Origin: Bosea vaviloviae
GTDB lineage: Bacteria > Pseudomonadota > Alphaproteobacteria > Rhizobiales > Beijerinckiaceae
Length of the DNA: 64,000 nucleotides
Direction of reading: 5' to 3'
Assembly: GCF_001741865.1 (NCBI RefSeq)
Contig: NZ_CP017147.1
Span: forward strand, 62,001-126,000
In this document: piece by piece, positions 1 through 9,422 of the stretch
Layout: every line of letters begins with the position of its first letter
How positions within the stretch are numbered: the stretch's first letter is position 1
Notes under the pieces: generated by a model
The model's input: only the letters and a program-made list of their open reading frames with translations
Told to the model about the DNA's origin: nothing
Databases searched by the model: none
Made by a program: the position numbers and the translations under genes

Positions 1-411
1 CGAGGGCACCTCAATCTCAGACCAGATGGCCTGGCGCTCTCAATGCGCCCATGGCTGGTGGGACAGGGTCAGCCCGACGCCTGCCGACCTGCCGGGCGGC
101 AAGCCGCGCCCGTCCATTCCGCAGCCGGCAGCCAACACGCCGTTCTGGGACCAGGCTTGCGCCAACTTCTGCCGCTGAAACGGCCGTCAAGACGATCCTG
201 TACCATGCATCTGAGCCATTTGGATAAGACGCCCCGCCTTGCAACCCTAGCAAATCCGCTACCCAGCTTGCTCGCATTCCAATAAGCTCCGTCCCAATCG
301 GGACCAAGTTCCGGCCGGGCCGAGGCTCGCGCCATGGTCCCATGAAAAGATCGGACGGAGTTGGGCCTGAACGACCCCGATCCGCGCGATCACAAACTGG
401 GGAAGCTGATC
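1..411. other. Non-coding upstream region
   Basis: No reading frame here has convincing codon use or recognisable protein features. The overlapping short frames on both strands read as arginine- and alanine-rich shadow peptides. The stretch presumably holds the promoter of the dipeptide operon that starts at 412. A purine-rich ribosome binding site (GGGGAAG, about 399-405) is the only clear signal. The region could also hold the edge of something outside the window. Confidence 0.5.
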
Positions 412-2004
412 ATGAAGAAGATTTTGCTGGCCACGCTCTCGGCGTCGGCCTTGATCGCGGCACAGCCGCTGATGGCCAAGACCCTGATCTATTGCTCCGA
501 AGGCAGCCCCGAGAATTTCGCGCCGAGCATCAACACCACCGGCACCTCCTTCGACGCCAACACCCAGATCTACGACACCATCGTGCAGTTCGAGCGCGGC
601 GGCACCAAGGTCGAGCCGGCGCTCGCCCAGAAATGGGAGATCTCGGCGGACGGGCTGACCTACACCTTCAGCCTGCGCAAGGGCGTGAAGTGGCACAACA
701 CTCGCGCCTTCAAGCCGACGCGCGACTTCAACGCCGACGACTTCATCTTCATGATCGACCGGCAGTGGAAGGAGAGCGACCCGTATTTCAAAGTCACCAG
801 CTCGAACCACTCCTATTTCAACGACATGGGCATGCCCAAGCTGCTGAAATCGGTCGAGAAGGTCGACGACTACACCGTCAAGATCACGCTCAACCAGCCC
901 GAGGCGCCGTTCCTCTCCGACCTCGCGATGCAGTATGCCAGCATCCAGTCCAAGGAATATGCCGACGCCATGCTCAAGGCCGGCACGCCTGAAAAGATCG
1001 ACCAGGATCCGATCGGCACCGGCCCGTTCTCGCTGGTGCAGTACCAGAAGGACGCGATCATCCGCTACAAGGCCTTTCCGGATTACTGGGCCGGCAAGGC
1101 CAAGATCGACGACCTGATCTTCGCGATCACGCCTGACGCCTCCGTCCGCTGGGCCAAGCTCCAGAAGGGCGAATGCCATGTCATGCCCTATCCGAATCCG
1201 GCCGATCTGGACGCGATCAGGAAGGACGCCAATGTCCAGATCCTGGAGCAGCCGGGTCTGAACATCGGCTACCTCGCCTACAACACCACCAAGAAGCCCT
1301 TCGACAACGTCAAGGTCCGCCACGCGGTCAATATGGCGATCAACAAGAAGGCGATCATCGACGCGGTCTATCTGTCGAGCGGCATCGCCGCGATCAACCC
1401 GATCCCGCCCTCGATGTGGTCCTATAACGAGACCATCAAGGATGATCCCTTCGATCCGGACGCCGCCAAGAAGGCGCTGGCCGAGGCGGGCTATCCCAAC
1501 GGGATGGAGATCGACCTCTGGGCGATGCCGGTGCAGCGTCCGTATAATCCCAACGCCAAGCGCATCGCCGAACTGATGCAGGCCGACCTCGCCAAGGTCG
1601 GCGTCAAGGCCGAGATCAAGAGCTTTGAGTGGGGCGAGTACCGCAAGCGCATGCAGAATGGCGAACACCAGACCGGCATGCTCGGCTGGACCGGCGACAA
1701 TGGCGATCCCGACAACTTCCTGCACACCCTGCTCGGCTGCGATTCCGCCAAGACCAACGGCTCGAACGTCGCCAAGTTCTGCTTCCCGGCCTTCGAGGAG
1801 CTGGTGCAGAAGGCCAAGACGATCTCCGACCCGGCGCAACGCACCGAGCTCTATCGCCAGGCTCAGGTGATCTTCAAGGAGCAGTCGCCCTGGTTCACCA
1901 TTGCGCATGCGGTGCAGTTGAAGCCGATCCGCAAGGAGGTGAAGGACTTCAAGCTTTCGCCCTTCAGCCGCCATGTCTTCTACGGCGTCGACATCGCCAA
2001 TTGA
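412..2004 (+). CDS. dppA: Dipeptide ABC transporter substrate-binding protein (DppA)
   Basis: A periplasmic family 5 solute-binding protein of 530 residues that delivers di-/oligopeptides to a DppBCDF membrane complex. It begins with a Sec signal peptide (MKKILLATL..., cleavage likely near residue 22), followed by the DppA hallmark TLIYCSEGSPE. Further DppA-like blocks include RKGVKWH, KPTRDFNADD, DPIGTGPF, MPYPNPADL, WAMPVQRPYNPNA and GWTGDNGDPDNF, and these match E. coli DppA closely from memory. The ATG at 412 is preferred over the upstream TTG because it follows GGGGAAG and starts the signal peptide. It heads the operon and is separated from the second binding protein by a terminator-like hairpin. 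The call is firm; the exact peptide (or haem) ligand is not visible. Confidence 0.93.
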   Translation: MKKILLATLSASALIAAQPLMAKTLIYCSEGSPENFAPSINTTGTSFDANTQIYDTIVQFERGGTKVEPALAQKWEISADGLTYTFSLRKGVKWHNTRAFKPTRDFNADDFIFMIDRQWKESDPYFKVTSSNHSYFNDMGMPKLLKSVEKVDDYTVKITLNQPEAPFLSDLAMQYASIQSKEYADAMLKAGTPEKIDQDPIGTGPFSLVQYQKDAIIRYKAFPDYWAGKAKIDDLIFAITPDASVRWAKLQKGECHVMPYPNPADLDAIRKDANVQILEQPGLNIGYLAYNTTKKPFDNVKVRHAVNMAINKKAIIDAVYLSSGIAAINPIPPSMWSYNETIKDDPFDPDAAKKALAEAGYPNGMEIDLWAMPVQRPYNPNAKRIAELMQADLAKVGVKAEIKSFEWGEYRKRMQNGEHQTGMLGWTGDNGDPDNFLHTLLGCDSAKTNGSNVAKFCFPAFEELVQKAKTISDPAQRTELYRQAQVIFKEQSPWFTIAHAVQLKPIRKEVKDFKLSPFSRHVFYGVDIAN

Positions 2005-2034
2005 GGCCTCGGCCCGCCTGATGCACTGACGGTT

Positions 2035-2064
2035 GGGCGCGGCTTTCGAGCCGCGCCCGTTTTG
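2035..2064 (+). terminator. Hairpin with TTCG tetraloop and T-run
   Basis: A perfect 10-bp GC-rich stem (2035-2044 with 2049-2058) closed by a TTCG tetraloop is followed by GTTTTGC. This is a classical intrinsic terminator or attenuator. It sits between the first dppA and the rest of the operon, so it probably sets a high binding-protein to permease ratio. Confidence 0.75.
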
Positions 2065-2065
2065 C

Positions 2066-2114
2066 TAGAGCGTTTTCGAGCGAAGTAGCTACCGGTTCGC
2101 GTGAAGAAAACGCG
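2066..2114 (+). repeat. TAGAGC intergenic repeat, copy A
   Basis: A 49-bp element starting TAGAGCGTTTTCGAGCGAAG and ending GAAGAAAACGCG, with terminal inverted arms GCGTTTTC and GAAAACGC. Near-identical copies occur at 10563, 22218 and 34418. The following bases up to about 2178 (with GCGGAAACCGGCTTTCGCATCCTGCTC) resemble the related element at 26593-26640, so this is a composite of intergenic repeats. Confidence 0.85.
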
Positions 2115-2206
2115 TAAAAAGACAAAGAGCCCAGCGCGGATTTTACAAAAGCGGAAACCGGCTTTCGCATCCTGCTCGGCCTTTGATTGTCTTCGGAGAG
2201 ACCACC

Positions 2207-3823
2207 ATGTCCGTTCGCATGTTCGCCGCCGCTGCGGCCCTTGGCTTGAGCGCCCTCCTGCAGCCGAGTACGGCTGGCGCGCAAACCCTCGTCGTCTGTT
2301 CCGAAGCGAGTCCCGATTTCCTCAATCCGCAATTCTCGTCGCAGAACACCGCCTATGATGTCGCGGCCCAGATCTACGACAAGCTGGTCACGACCGAGCG
2401 CGGCGGCTCGCAGATCATTCCCAGCCTCGCCGAATCCTGGACGATCTCGGATGACGGCCTGACCTACACCTTCAAGCTGCGCCGCGGCGTGAAGTGGCAC
2501 TCCAGCAAGATCTTCACGCCGACGCGCGACTTCAACGCCGACGACGCGGTCTTCACGATCACGCGGATGTTCGACGAGAACCACCCCTATTACAAAGTCG
2601 GCGGCTCGAATTACCAATTCTTCGGCGAGATCGTGAAGCCGAGCCTGAAGGCGGTCGAGAAGCTCGACGACTACACCCTCAAGCTCACGCTGACCAAGCC
2701 CTACGCACCGCTCCTGAGCGCGCTCTCGGTCGAGCCGATGTCGATCCTCTCGGCCGAATATGCCGATGCGATGATGAAGGCGGGCACGCCCGAGCAGGTC
2801 AATCAGGCGCCGATCGGCACCGGCCCCTTCTCCCTCGTCATCTATCAGAAGGATGCGACGATCCGCTTCAAGGCGGTGCCGGACCATTGGACCAAGGCAG
2901 TCGGCAATCGCGACCGCATGGCGCTGGTCAACGACCTGATCTTCGTGATCACGCCCGACGCCTCGGTGCGCTACGCCAAGGTCAAGTCCGGCGAGTGCCA
3001 GATCGCGCGCTATCCCAATCCCGGCGACCTGCCGGCGATGCGGGCCGACACCAACCTGACCATGCTCTCGGGCAGCATTGCCGATCAGAGCTTCCTTGCC
3101 TTCAACCAGCAGAAGAAGCCCTTCGACGACAAGCGCGTGCGCGAGGCGCTGGTTTACGCGACCAATATCCCCGCCATCATCGACGCGGTCTATCAGGGCA
3201 CCGGCAAGCAGGCGGCGGCGCTCGTGCCGCCCTCGCTGTGGTCGCATGACGACGCCTTGAAGCCGCGCCCCTACGACCCCGAGAAGGCCAAGGCGCTGCT
3301 CGCCGAGGCCGGCTACCCCAACGGTTTCAAGACCGTGCTCTGGGCCATTCCGGTGGTGCGCGCCTATATGCCCAATGGCCGGCGCGCCGCCGAACTGATC
3401 CAGGCCGATTGGGCCAAGATCGGCGTCCAGGCCGAGATCCAGAGCTATGAATGGGGCGAATATCTCAAGCGCGGCCGTGCCGGCGACCATGAGGTCGGCA
3501 TGTTCGGCTATACCTGGGACTATCCCGATCCGAGCCAGATCCTGCTCTCGGGCTGGCATTGCGACGGCGTCAAATCCGGCGCCAACCGGGCGCGCTGGTG
3601 CAACAAGGAGTTCTCCGATCTCCTGACCAAGGCCAACACGATCACCGACCAGGCCGAGCGCACCAAGATGTTCGTGCGCATGCAGGAAATCTTCCAGGAG
3701 GATGTCGGCGGACTGCTCTTCGCCAATGCGCAGGCTTTCACGCCGGTGCGCAAGGACGTCAAAGACTACAAGATCCACTTCTTCGGCGGCCAGCCCTTCG
3801 TCGGCGTCTCGCTGGCGAAATGA
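2207..3823 (+). CDS. dppA: Second dipeptide ABC transporter substrate-binding protein (DppA paralogue)
   Basis: A family 5 periplasmic binding protein of 538 residues, clearly paralogous to the preceding gene. It shares RRGVKWH, TPTRDFNADD, APIGTGPFSLV, ITPDASVRYAK, RYPNPGDLPA and YEWGEYLKR. The signal peptide spans residues 1-26 (cleavage after AGA, before QTLVVCSEASPD). The ATG at 2207 follows GGAGAG with good spacing, whereas the upstream TTG lacks one. Its tandem position suggests the shared DppBCDF channel takes two ligands or ligand classes. Divergence in the pocket region (YTWDYPDPS here against GWTGDNGDPD in the first copy) supports a different specificity. Confidence 0.9.
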   Translation: MSVRMFAAAAALGLSALLQPSTAGAQTLVVCSEASPDFLNPQFSSQNTAYDVAAQIYDKLVTTERGGSQIIPSLAESWTISDDGLTYTFKLRRGVKWHSSKIFTPTRDFNADDAVFTITRMFDENHPYYKVGGSNYQFFGEIVKPSLKAVEKLDDYTLKLTLTKPYAPLLSALSVEPMSILSAEYADAMMKAGTPEQVNQAPIGTGPFSLVIYQKDATIRFKAVPDHWTKAVGNRDRMALVNDLIFVITPDASVRYAKVKSGECQIARYPNPGDLPAMRADTNLTMLSGSIADQSFLAFNQQKKPFDDKRVREALVYATNIPAIIDAVYQGTGKQAAALVPPSLWSHDDALKPRPYDPEKAKALLAEAGYPNGFKTVLWAIPVVRAYMPNGRRAAELIQADWAKIGVQAEIQSYEWGEYLKRGRAGDHEVGMFGYTWDYPDPSQILLSGWHCDGVKSGANRARWCNKEFSDLLTKANTITDQAERTKMFVRMQEIFQEDVGGLLFANAQAFTPVRKDVKDYKIHFFGGQPFVGVSLAK

Positions 3824-3832
3824 CCTGAAAAA

Positions 3833-3863
3833 CCGGACGCGGCCCTCTCAACGCCGCGCCCGG
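3833..3863 (+). terminator. GC-rich hairpin after second dppA
   Basis: The arms CCGG-A-CGCGGC and GCCGCG-C-CCGG form a 10-bp stem with one internal mismatch and a 9-base loop. No long T-run follows, so it may act as an mRNA-stabilising or attenuating hairpin between the binding-protein genes and dppB. Confidence 0.4.
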
Positions 3864-3982
3864 ATTGCCTAATCCACAGGCAGGATTTGCAGGTGCGCTC
3901 GAGCTCGTTGTAACAGGACCAAATAAAATCTGTCGCGACGATCGGTTCACGCGGCGAACAGGCCGACAAGACTGGGGCTCCG

Positions 3983-4993
3983 ATGCTTCGCTTCATCCTC
4001 ACACGCGTCAGTCTCGTGATCCCGACCTTCATCGGCATCACGATGCTGGCCTTCTTCCTGATCCGGCTCGTGCCTGGCGATCCGATCGAGACCATGGCCG
4101 GCGAGCGCGGCATCGACGCGACGCGCCATGAGATGCTGCGCAAGGAGCTCGGCCTCGACCAGCCCCTGCTCGTCCAGTACGGCATCTATATCGGCCGCGT
4201 GCTGCATGGCGATCTCGGCAAGTCGATCGTCACCCGCGAGAGCGTGATCTCGGAATTCAACGCGCTTTTCCCGGCGACGATCGAGCTCGCGCTCTGCGCC
4301 ATCTTCATCGCGCTCGCGATCGGACTGCCCGCCGGCATCATCGCCGCGGTCAAGCGAAACTCCATCTTCGACCACGGCGTGATGGGCCTGTCGCTGACGG
4401 GCTATTCGATGCCGATCTTCTGGTGGGGCCTGCTGCTGATCCTGCTGTTTTCGGTCCAGCTCGGTATCACGCCGGTCTCGGGCCGCATCGCGGTTCAATA
4501 TTACATCGAGCCCGTCACCGGTTTCCTCACCGTCGACAGCCTGCTGGCGGGCGATTGGGACGCCTTCAAATCGGCGCTGTCGCATCTCGTTCTGCCCTCG
4601 ATCGTGCTCGGCACCGTGCCGCTTGCCGTGATCGCACGCATGACGCGTTCGGCCATGCTGGAGGTGCTGGGCGAGGACTATATCCGCACTGCGCGCGCCA
4701 AGGGCATGGCGCCGTTGCGCGTCGTCGCGCTGCACGCCCTGCGCAACGCTTTGATTCCGGTGATCACGGTGATCGGCCTGCAGGTCGGCGTGCTGTTCAC
4801 CGGCGCGATCCTGACCGAGACGATCTTCTCCTGGCCGGGCATCGGCAAATGGCTGATCGAGGCGATCAGCCGGCGCGACTACCCGATCCTGCAAGGCGGC
4901 ACGCTCTTGATCGGCGTCGTGGTGATGAGCGTCAATCTGTTCGTCGATCTGCTTTACGGCCTGATCAACCCCCGCATCCGCCATGCACGTTGA
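3983..4993 (+). CDS. dppB: Dipeptide ABC transporter permease DppB
   Basis: An inner-membrane permease of 336 residues, the usual DppB length. It opens with a first membrane helix (MLRFILTRVSLVIPTFIGIT), has the conserved LVPGDPIE loop after it, and carries the cytoplasmic EAA-type coupling loop around residues 230-250 (YIRTARAKGM...HALRNALIPV). The C-terminal LINPRIRHAR ending is typical. It forms a heterodimer channel with DppC. The gene lies 159 bp after the second dppA and 13 bp before dppC, so it is part of the same operon with an internal gap. The ribosome binding site is weak. Confidence 0.93.
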   Translation: MLRFILTRVSLVIPTFIGITMLAFFLIRLVPGDPIETMAGERGIDATRHEMLRKELGLDQPLLVQYGIYIGRVLHGDLGKSIVTRESVISEFNALFPATIELALCAIFIALAIGLPAGIIAAVKRNSIFDHGVMGLSLTGYSMPIFWWGLLLILLFSVQLGITPVSGRIAVQYYIEPVTGFLTVDSLLAGDWDAFKSALSHLVLPSIVLGTVPLAVIARMTRSAMLEVLGEDYIRTARAKGMAPLRVVALHALRNALIPVITVIGLQVGVLFTGAILTETIFSWPGIGKWLIEAISRRDYPILQGGTLLIGVVVMSVNLFVDLLYGLINPRIRHAR

Positions 4994-5006
4994 GGGGCGC
5001 TGAACC

Positions 5007-5918
5007 ATGACCGCTGAAACCCTGGAAGCCCCGAGCGCAACCGTCCCGGCGGGCGCCCCGCCTCATCCCTTGCGCGAGTTCTGGAGCTATTTCAGCGCCA
5101 ATCGCGGCGCGGTTGCCGGCCTTATCGTCATCGTCATCGTGCTGCTGGCGGCCGTCTTCGCCGAGGTGCTGGCGCCGCATTCGCCCTATCTGACCAACAA
5201 CGCCGTCTTCCTGAAGCCGCCGGCCTGGCAGGAAGGCGGCTCGTGGAGCTATCCGCTCGGCACCGACGCGATTGGCCGCGACATCCTCTCGCGCCTGCTC
5301 TATGGCGCGCGCCTCTCGCTGGTCATCGGCATCGCCGTGGTGGCGCTCGCCATGGCGCTGGGCATCGTGCTCGGCCTGGTCGCGGGCTTCTTCAAGGGCA
5401 TCACCGAAATCGTCATCATGCGATTGATGGACATCGTGCTGACGATGCCGAGCCTGCTGCTCGCCATCGTCATCGTCGCGATCCTGGGGCCGGGCCTGAT
5501 GAACGCGATGCTGGCCGTCGCGATCGTGGTTCTGCCGCATTATGTCCGGATCACGCGCGCCGCCGTCATCGCCGAGACCTCGAAGGACTATGTCGTCGCC
5601 GCCAAGGTCAGCGGCGCGGGCACCTTGCGATTGATGTTCAGCGAAGTGCTGCCCAACTGCACCGCCCCCTTGATCGTGCAAGCGACGCTCGGCGTCTCCA
5701 CAGCGATCCTGGACGCCGCAGCGCTGGGCTTCCTCGGCCTGGGCGCGCAGCCGCCGACGCCTGAATGGGGCACGATGCTGGCCGATGCGCGTGAGTTCGT
5801 GCTGCGCGCCTGGTGGGTGGTGACGCTGCCGGGTCTGGCGATCCTGATCACCGTGCTCGCTTTCAACCTGCTCGGGGATGGCTTGCGCGACGCCCTCGAC
5901 CCCAAACTGAAACGCTAG
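5007..5918 (+). CDS. dppC: Dipeptide ABC transporter permease DppC
   Basis: A 303-residue permease of the DppC/OppC family and the partner of DppB. Visible features are a cytoplasmic N-terminal stretch, a first helix ([20 protein letters not shown]), the periplasmic [19 protein letters not shown] motif ([19 protein letters not shown]), and the EAA loop near residues 190-210 ([14 protein letters not shown]). The conserved C-terminal [15 protein letters not shown] follows. A good GAGGGG ribosome site precedes the ATG. Only 4 bases separate it from dppD. Confidence 0.93.
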   Translation: MTAETLEAPSATVPAGAPPHPLREFWSYFSANRGAVAGLIVIVIVLLAAVFAEVLAPHSPYLTNNAVFLKPPAWQEGGSWSYPLGTDAIGRDILSRLLYGARLSLVIGIAVVALAMALGIVLGLVAGFFKGITEIVIMRLMDIVLTMPSLLLAIVIVAILGPGLMNAMLAVAIVVLPHYVRITRAAVIAETSKDYVVAAKVSGAGTLRLMFSEVLPNCTAPLIVQATLGVSTAILDAAALGFLGLGAQPPTPEWGTMLADAREFVLRAWWVVTLPGLAILITVLAFNLLGDGLRDALDPKLKR

Positions 5919-5922
5919 AACA

Positions 5923-6948
5923 ATGCCGCTGCTCGAAATCGAGAATCTGAGCGTCGAATTCCCGACCTCCGCCGGCACGCTGAAGGCCGTCGATCGCATC
6001 AGCCTGACGCTCGACGAGGGCGAGATCCTCGGCGTCGTCGGCGAGTCCGGCTCCGGCAAGAGCGTCACCATGCTCGCGCTGATGGGCCTCGTCGCCTATC
6101 CCGGCAAGATCACCGCCGACCGCCTGATGTTCGGCGGACGCGACCTGCTCGCCATGTCCGACCGGGAGCGTCGCAAGCTCACCGGCAAGGATGTCGCGAT
6201 GATCTTCCAGGAGCCGAGCACCAGCCTCAATCCCTGCTTCACCATCGGCTTCCAGATCGCCGAGACGCTCAGGAAGCATGAGGGCATGGACGGCAAGGCG
6301 GCGCGCCGGCGCGCGATCGAACTGCTCGAGCAGGTCGGCATTCCCGCTCCCGAGAGCCGGATGAAGGCCTATCCGCACCAGTTGTCGGGCGGCATGAACC
6401 AGCGCGTGATGATCGCCATGGCGATCGCCTGCAATCCGCGGCTGCTGATCGCCGACGAGCCGACCACCGCGCTCGACGTCACCATCCAGGCGCAGATCCT
6501 CGATCTCCTGATCTCGCTGCAGCGCGAGCGCGACATGGCGCTGGTCCTGATCACCCATAATATGGGCGTGGTCGCCGAGACGGCGCAGCACATCATGGTG
6601 ATGTATGCCGGCCAGATCATGGAGGAGCGCAACGTCGCTTCGCTGTTCGCGGCCCCGCAGCACCCCTATTCCGCCGCGCTGCTGGCCGCCCTGCCCGAGC
6701 GCAGCGAGGGCGAGCACCGGCTCGCGACCATTCCTGGCATGGTGCCGGGCCTGCATGACCGGCCCAAGGGCTGCCTGTTCAGCCCGCGCTGCGCCTATGC
6801 CACCGACCATTCCCGCCTGGTCCAGCCGGAGCTGCGGCCTTGGCAGGACGGGCAGATCCGCTGCCATTACCCGCTCGGTGATCCGCAGCGCGACGCCCTG
6901 CGCGCGGTCGGCGGCAATCAGCTCGCGGCCCCGGAGACGACGCCGTGA
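5923..6948 (+). CDS. dppD: Dipeptide ABC transporter ATPase DppD
   Basis: A 341-residue ATPase subunit. Walker A GESGSGKS lies near residue 41, the Q-loop is [11 protein letters not shown], the signature LSGGMNQR is near 154, and Walker B with D-loop is [13 protein letters not shown]. The C-terminal oligopeptide-transporter extension carries Cys-rich [12 protein letters not shown] typical of DppD/OppD. It powers import as a heterodimer with DppF. Its stop overlaps the GTG start of dppF by 4 bases (GTGA), implying translational coupling. It may also energise the two ATPase-less peptide permease pairs elsewhere in the window (inference). Confidence 0.93.
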   Translation: MPLLEIENLSVEFPTSAGTLKAVDRISLTLDEGEILGVVGESGSGKSVTMLALMGLVAYPGKITADRLMFGGRDLLAMSDRERRKLTGKDVAMIFQEPSTSLNPCFTIGFQIAETLRKHEGMDGKAARRRAIELLEQVGIPAPESRMKAYPHQLSGGMNQRVMIAMAIACNPRLLIADEPTTALDVTIQAQILDLLISLQRERDMALVLITHNMGVVAETAQHIMVMYAGQIMEERNVASLFAAPQHPYSAALLAALPERSEGEHRLATIPGMVPGLHDRPKGCLFSPRCAYATDHSRLVQPELRPWQDGQIRCHYPLGDPQRDALRAVGGNQLAAPETTP

Positions 6949-7925
6949 CGAACCCGGTCATCGATGCGCGCGAACTGACGCAAACCTATCCGGTCAAGCG
7001 CGGCCTGTTCCGTGCGCCGGCGAGCCTGCAGGCCGTCAGCCGCGTCTCCTTCACCGTCGCCCCCGGCAAGACACTCGCCGTCGTCGGCGAATCCGGCTGC
7101 GGGAAATCGACGCTCGCCCGGATGGCCACCCTGATCGAGACCCCGACATCGGGCACGCTGACGCTCGACGGCCTCGACGCGATCCACCCGCCTTCTTCCG
7201 AAAGGACGAGGCTGCGCCGTACGGTGCAGATGGTCTTCCAGAACCCTTACGGCTCGCTCAATCCGCGCAAGCGCATCGGCGCGATCCTTGAGGAGCCGCT
7301 GCTGATCAACACCAAGCTGAGCAAGGCCGAGCGCACCGAGAAGGCGCGCGCTATCATGGCCAAGGTCGGCCTGCGCCCCGAGCATTACAGCCGCTACCCG
7401 CATATGTTCTCAGGCGGCCAGCGCCAGCGCATCGCGATCGCCCGCTCGCTGATCCTCTCGCCGAAACTGCTGGTCGCCGACGAGCCGGTCTCGGCGCTCG
7501 ACGTCTCGATCCAGGCCCAGGTGCTCAACCTGCTCGCCGACATCCAGGACGAGTTCGGGCTGGCTTATCTCTTCATCTCGCATGATCTCGGCGTCGTCCG
7601 GCACATCGCCCATGACGTGATGGTGATGTATCTCGGCCATGCCATCGAGCACGGCCCCAAGCAGGCCATCTTCGCCCGCCCGCTGCACCCCTATACCCAG
7701 GCTCTGCTCGCCTCGACGCCGCGCGTCACCACGGAAAAGCGCGAGCGCATCGTGCTGAAGGGCGAATTGCCCTCGCCGCTGAACCCGCCCAAGGGCTGCG
7801 TCTTCTCGACCCGCTGCCCGCATGTGACGGATCTTTGCCGCAGCGAGCGCCCGCCGGCCCGGGAGCTCGACCAGCGCCTCGTCGCCTGCCACTACGCCGA
7901 GCGCTTCCTCGCGCAAGCCGCCTGA
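6945..7925 (+). CDS. dppF: Dipeptide ABC transporter ATPase DppF
   Basis: The 326-residue second ATPase of the importer. It has Walker [10 protein letters not shown] near residue 48, Q-loop [14 protein letters not shown] (a strong DppF/OppF signature), signature FSGGQRQR, Walker [16 protein letters not shown], and the C-terminal oligo-HPY segment with [11 protein letters not shown]. The GTG start overlaps the dppD stop. It is the last gene of the operon and is followed by a strong hairpin terminator shared with the convergent gene. Confidence 0.93.
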   Translation: MTNPVIDARELTQTYPVKRGLFRAPASLQAVSRVSFTVAPGKTLAVVGESGCGKSTLARMATLIETPTSGTLTLDGLDAIHPPSSERTRLRRTVQMVFQNPYGSLNPRKRIGAILEEPLLINTKLSKAERTEKARAIMAKVGLRPEHYSRYPHMFSGGQRQRIAIARSLILSPKLLVADEPVSALDVSIQAQVLNLLADIQDEFGLAYLFISHDLGVVRHIAHDVMVMYLGHAIEHGPKQAIFARPLHPYTQALLASTPRVTTEKRERIVLKGELPSPLNPPKGCVFSTRCPHVTDLCRSERPPARELDQRLVACHYAERFLAQAA

Positions 7926-7950
7926 GCCGAGAGACCGAGCCCATACGAAA

Positions 7951-7979
7951 AAGGCGGCGCGGATGAACCGCGCCGCCTT
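7951..7979. terminator. Bidirectional intrinsic terminator
   Basis: A perfect 12-bp stem (AAGGCGGCGCGG at 7951-7962, CCGCGCCGCCTT at 7968-7979) with a 5-base loop, preceded by an A-run and followed by T-rich sequence. It lies between dppF (+) and the convergent binding-protein gene (-) and can terminate both. Confidence 0.85.
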
Positions 7980-8011
7980 CTCGTTTCGGGCTGAACCGGC
8001 CAGCGGAAGAC

Positions 8012-9226
8012 TTATTTCCGCTTGGTGCCGACTTCCTCGTCCCAACGGCGGAAGGCCACCACCATCTTGTCGGGCGTCAGCGGCGTCTCGATCGGATTAT
8101 TGGCGATCAGGTCGGCATATTCGGGCCGGCCATATTCGGCGATCGCCTTCTGGCTGCTTTCCGGCGCCATCGAGAGCGGCACGTCCTTCACGGCCGGACC
8201 CGGATAGAAATAGCCCTCGTCATAGGTAAAGGCTTGCTGCGCCGGTGTCAGCGTGTGGCTGATCAGGTCGAGGATGACGGCGAGTTTCTCGCTGGAGACG
8301 CCTTTGGGCACGAACATGTACTGGGCGTCGGAGACCCAGTGGAAGCCCTTCAGTGTCTGGATCTTGGCTTCCTTCGGCACGATGCCGAGCGCACGCGGAT
8401 TGATGTCCCAGCCGGTGGTCGAGACGATCATGTCGCGCGAGCCGTCGCCGAGCTCCTTCATCGTCGCGCCGGTGCCGGTCGGGTAGTATTCGATGTTCTG
8501 TCCGAGCTCCTTGAGATAAGCCCAGGTCTTGTCCCAGCCATTGACCGGATCCTTGGGATCCTTGTCGCCGAGCAGATAGGGCAGCCCCATGATGAAGGTG
8601 CGGCCCGGGCCGGAATTGGCCGGACGGGCATAGAGGAAGCGGTTGGGGTTCTGCTTGGTCCAGGTCAGCAGCTCCTCGACCGTGGTCGGCGGCGTCTTGA
8701 CCTTGGCCGGCATGTATTCGAGCAGCGGTCCGGAGGGGTAGTAGACCACGCACATGCCCTGGCCGCCGCCGAGATTATGCATGTCGAGCGCGGCCTTGAG
8801 CAGGATCTTGGTCGGATCGGGCAGCGATGCGGCGTGAGCCGGCAGGAGCGGCTCCCAGAGCTTCTGCTCGATACCGGCCGAGAGCGCATCCAGGCCGCCG
8901 ATGATGAGGTCGATATCGACCCGGCCGGCCTCCTGCATCGCCTTGATCTTGCCCGGCAGCTCCGGTGCCGGCGCCTTGGTGAAGGTCATGCGCGAGACCA
9001 GATTCTTCTTGGCGTCGCGATAATTCTCGAGCGGCTTCTGCAGCAAAGCGAGCGCGCCGCCGACATCGATCACGCTGATCGCAACCGGCGATTTCGGCAG
9101 TGCCAGCGCCTGCGCGAAGGCGCCCGTCGCACCCAGGGCCGGCAGGGTCGCCAGCACGGCTGCGCCGCCTTCGACGAATTGCCGGCGCGAAGCGCCCGGC
9201 TTCCTTGTCCTCTGATCGTCTGTCAT
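8012..9226 (-). CDS. ABC transporter substrate-binding protein, family 1 (orphan)
   Basis: A 404-residue extracellular binding protein of the broad family 1 / spermidine-putrescine-like type. The N terminus has a twin-arginine-like signal (SRRQF at 13-17, then a hydrophobic stretch ending FAQA). The mature part contains VAISVIDVGGALAL, NSGPGRTF, GWDINPRALGIVPKEAKI and FYPGPAVKDVPL. It is strongly similar to the products at 22305 and 12749, forming a three-member paralogue set. There is no permease or ATPase next to it, so it probably feeds the transporter encoded at 14045-16841. It is divergent from the AGE epimerase gene. A GGGAGA ribosome site supports the ATG. Confidence 0.85.
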   Translation of the reverse strand: MTDDQRTRKPGASRRQFVEGGAAVLATLPALGATGAFAQALALPKSPVAISVIDVGGALALLQKPLENYRDAKKNLVSRMTFTKAPAPELPGKIKAMQEAGRVDIDLIIGGLDALSAGIEQKLWEPLLPAHAASLPDPTKILLKAALDMHNLGGGQGMCVVYYPSGPLLEYMPAKVKTPPTTVEELLTWTKQNPNRFLYARPANSGPGRTFIMGLPYLLGDKDPKDPVNGWDKTWAYLKELGQNIEYYPTGTGATMKELGDGSRDMIVSTTGWDINPRALGIVPKEAKIQTLKGFHWVSDAQYMFVPKGVSSEKLAVILDLISHTLTPAQQAFTYDEGYFYPGPAVKDVPLSMAPESSQKAIAEYGRPEYADLIANNPIETPLTPDKMVVAFRRWDEEVGTKRK

Positions 9227-9422
9227 GGTTTGTCTCCCTTGCTTGGTTGTTTCGTCAGGCTGGAACTCCGTCGAGTCAGGCCTGCCGTCGTCGGCCGCAG
9301 CACCAATCTGGATGCGGAAATGAAAGGACGCGTGGTCGCGCCACGCACTTGTCGAAGCTCGCGGCGTCCCGATACATCACCTTCGAGATGTTCCGCCGCC
9401 GAGGCCCGCAAAGGACGACGCC

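Noticed and set aside
17..343. Overlapping short frames on both strands at the window start
   Set aside because: They are Arg/Ala/Pro-rich, share no family motif, lack ribosome sites and overlap each other; they are typical high-GC shadow frames.
259..1974. Very long minus-strand frame opposite dppA (and similar ones opposite other genes)
   Set aside because: The translation is low-complexity (Leu/Arg/Asp/His-rich), as expected from the antisense of high-GC coding DNA; the plus-strand gene is unmistakable.
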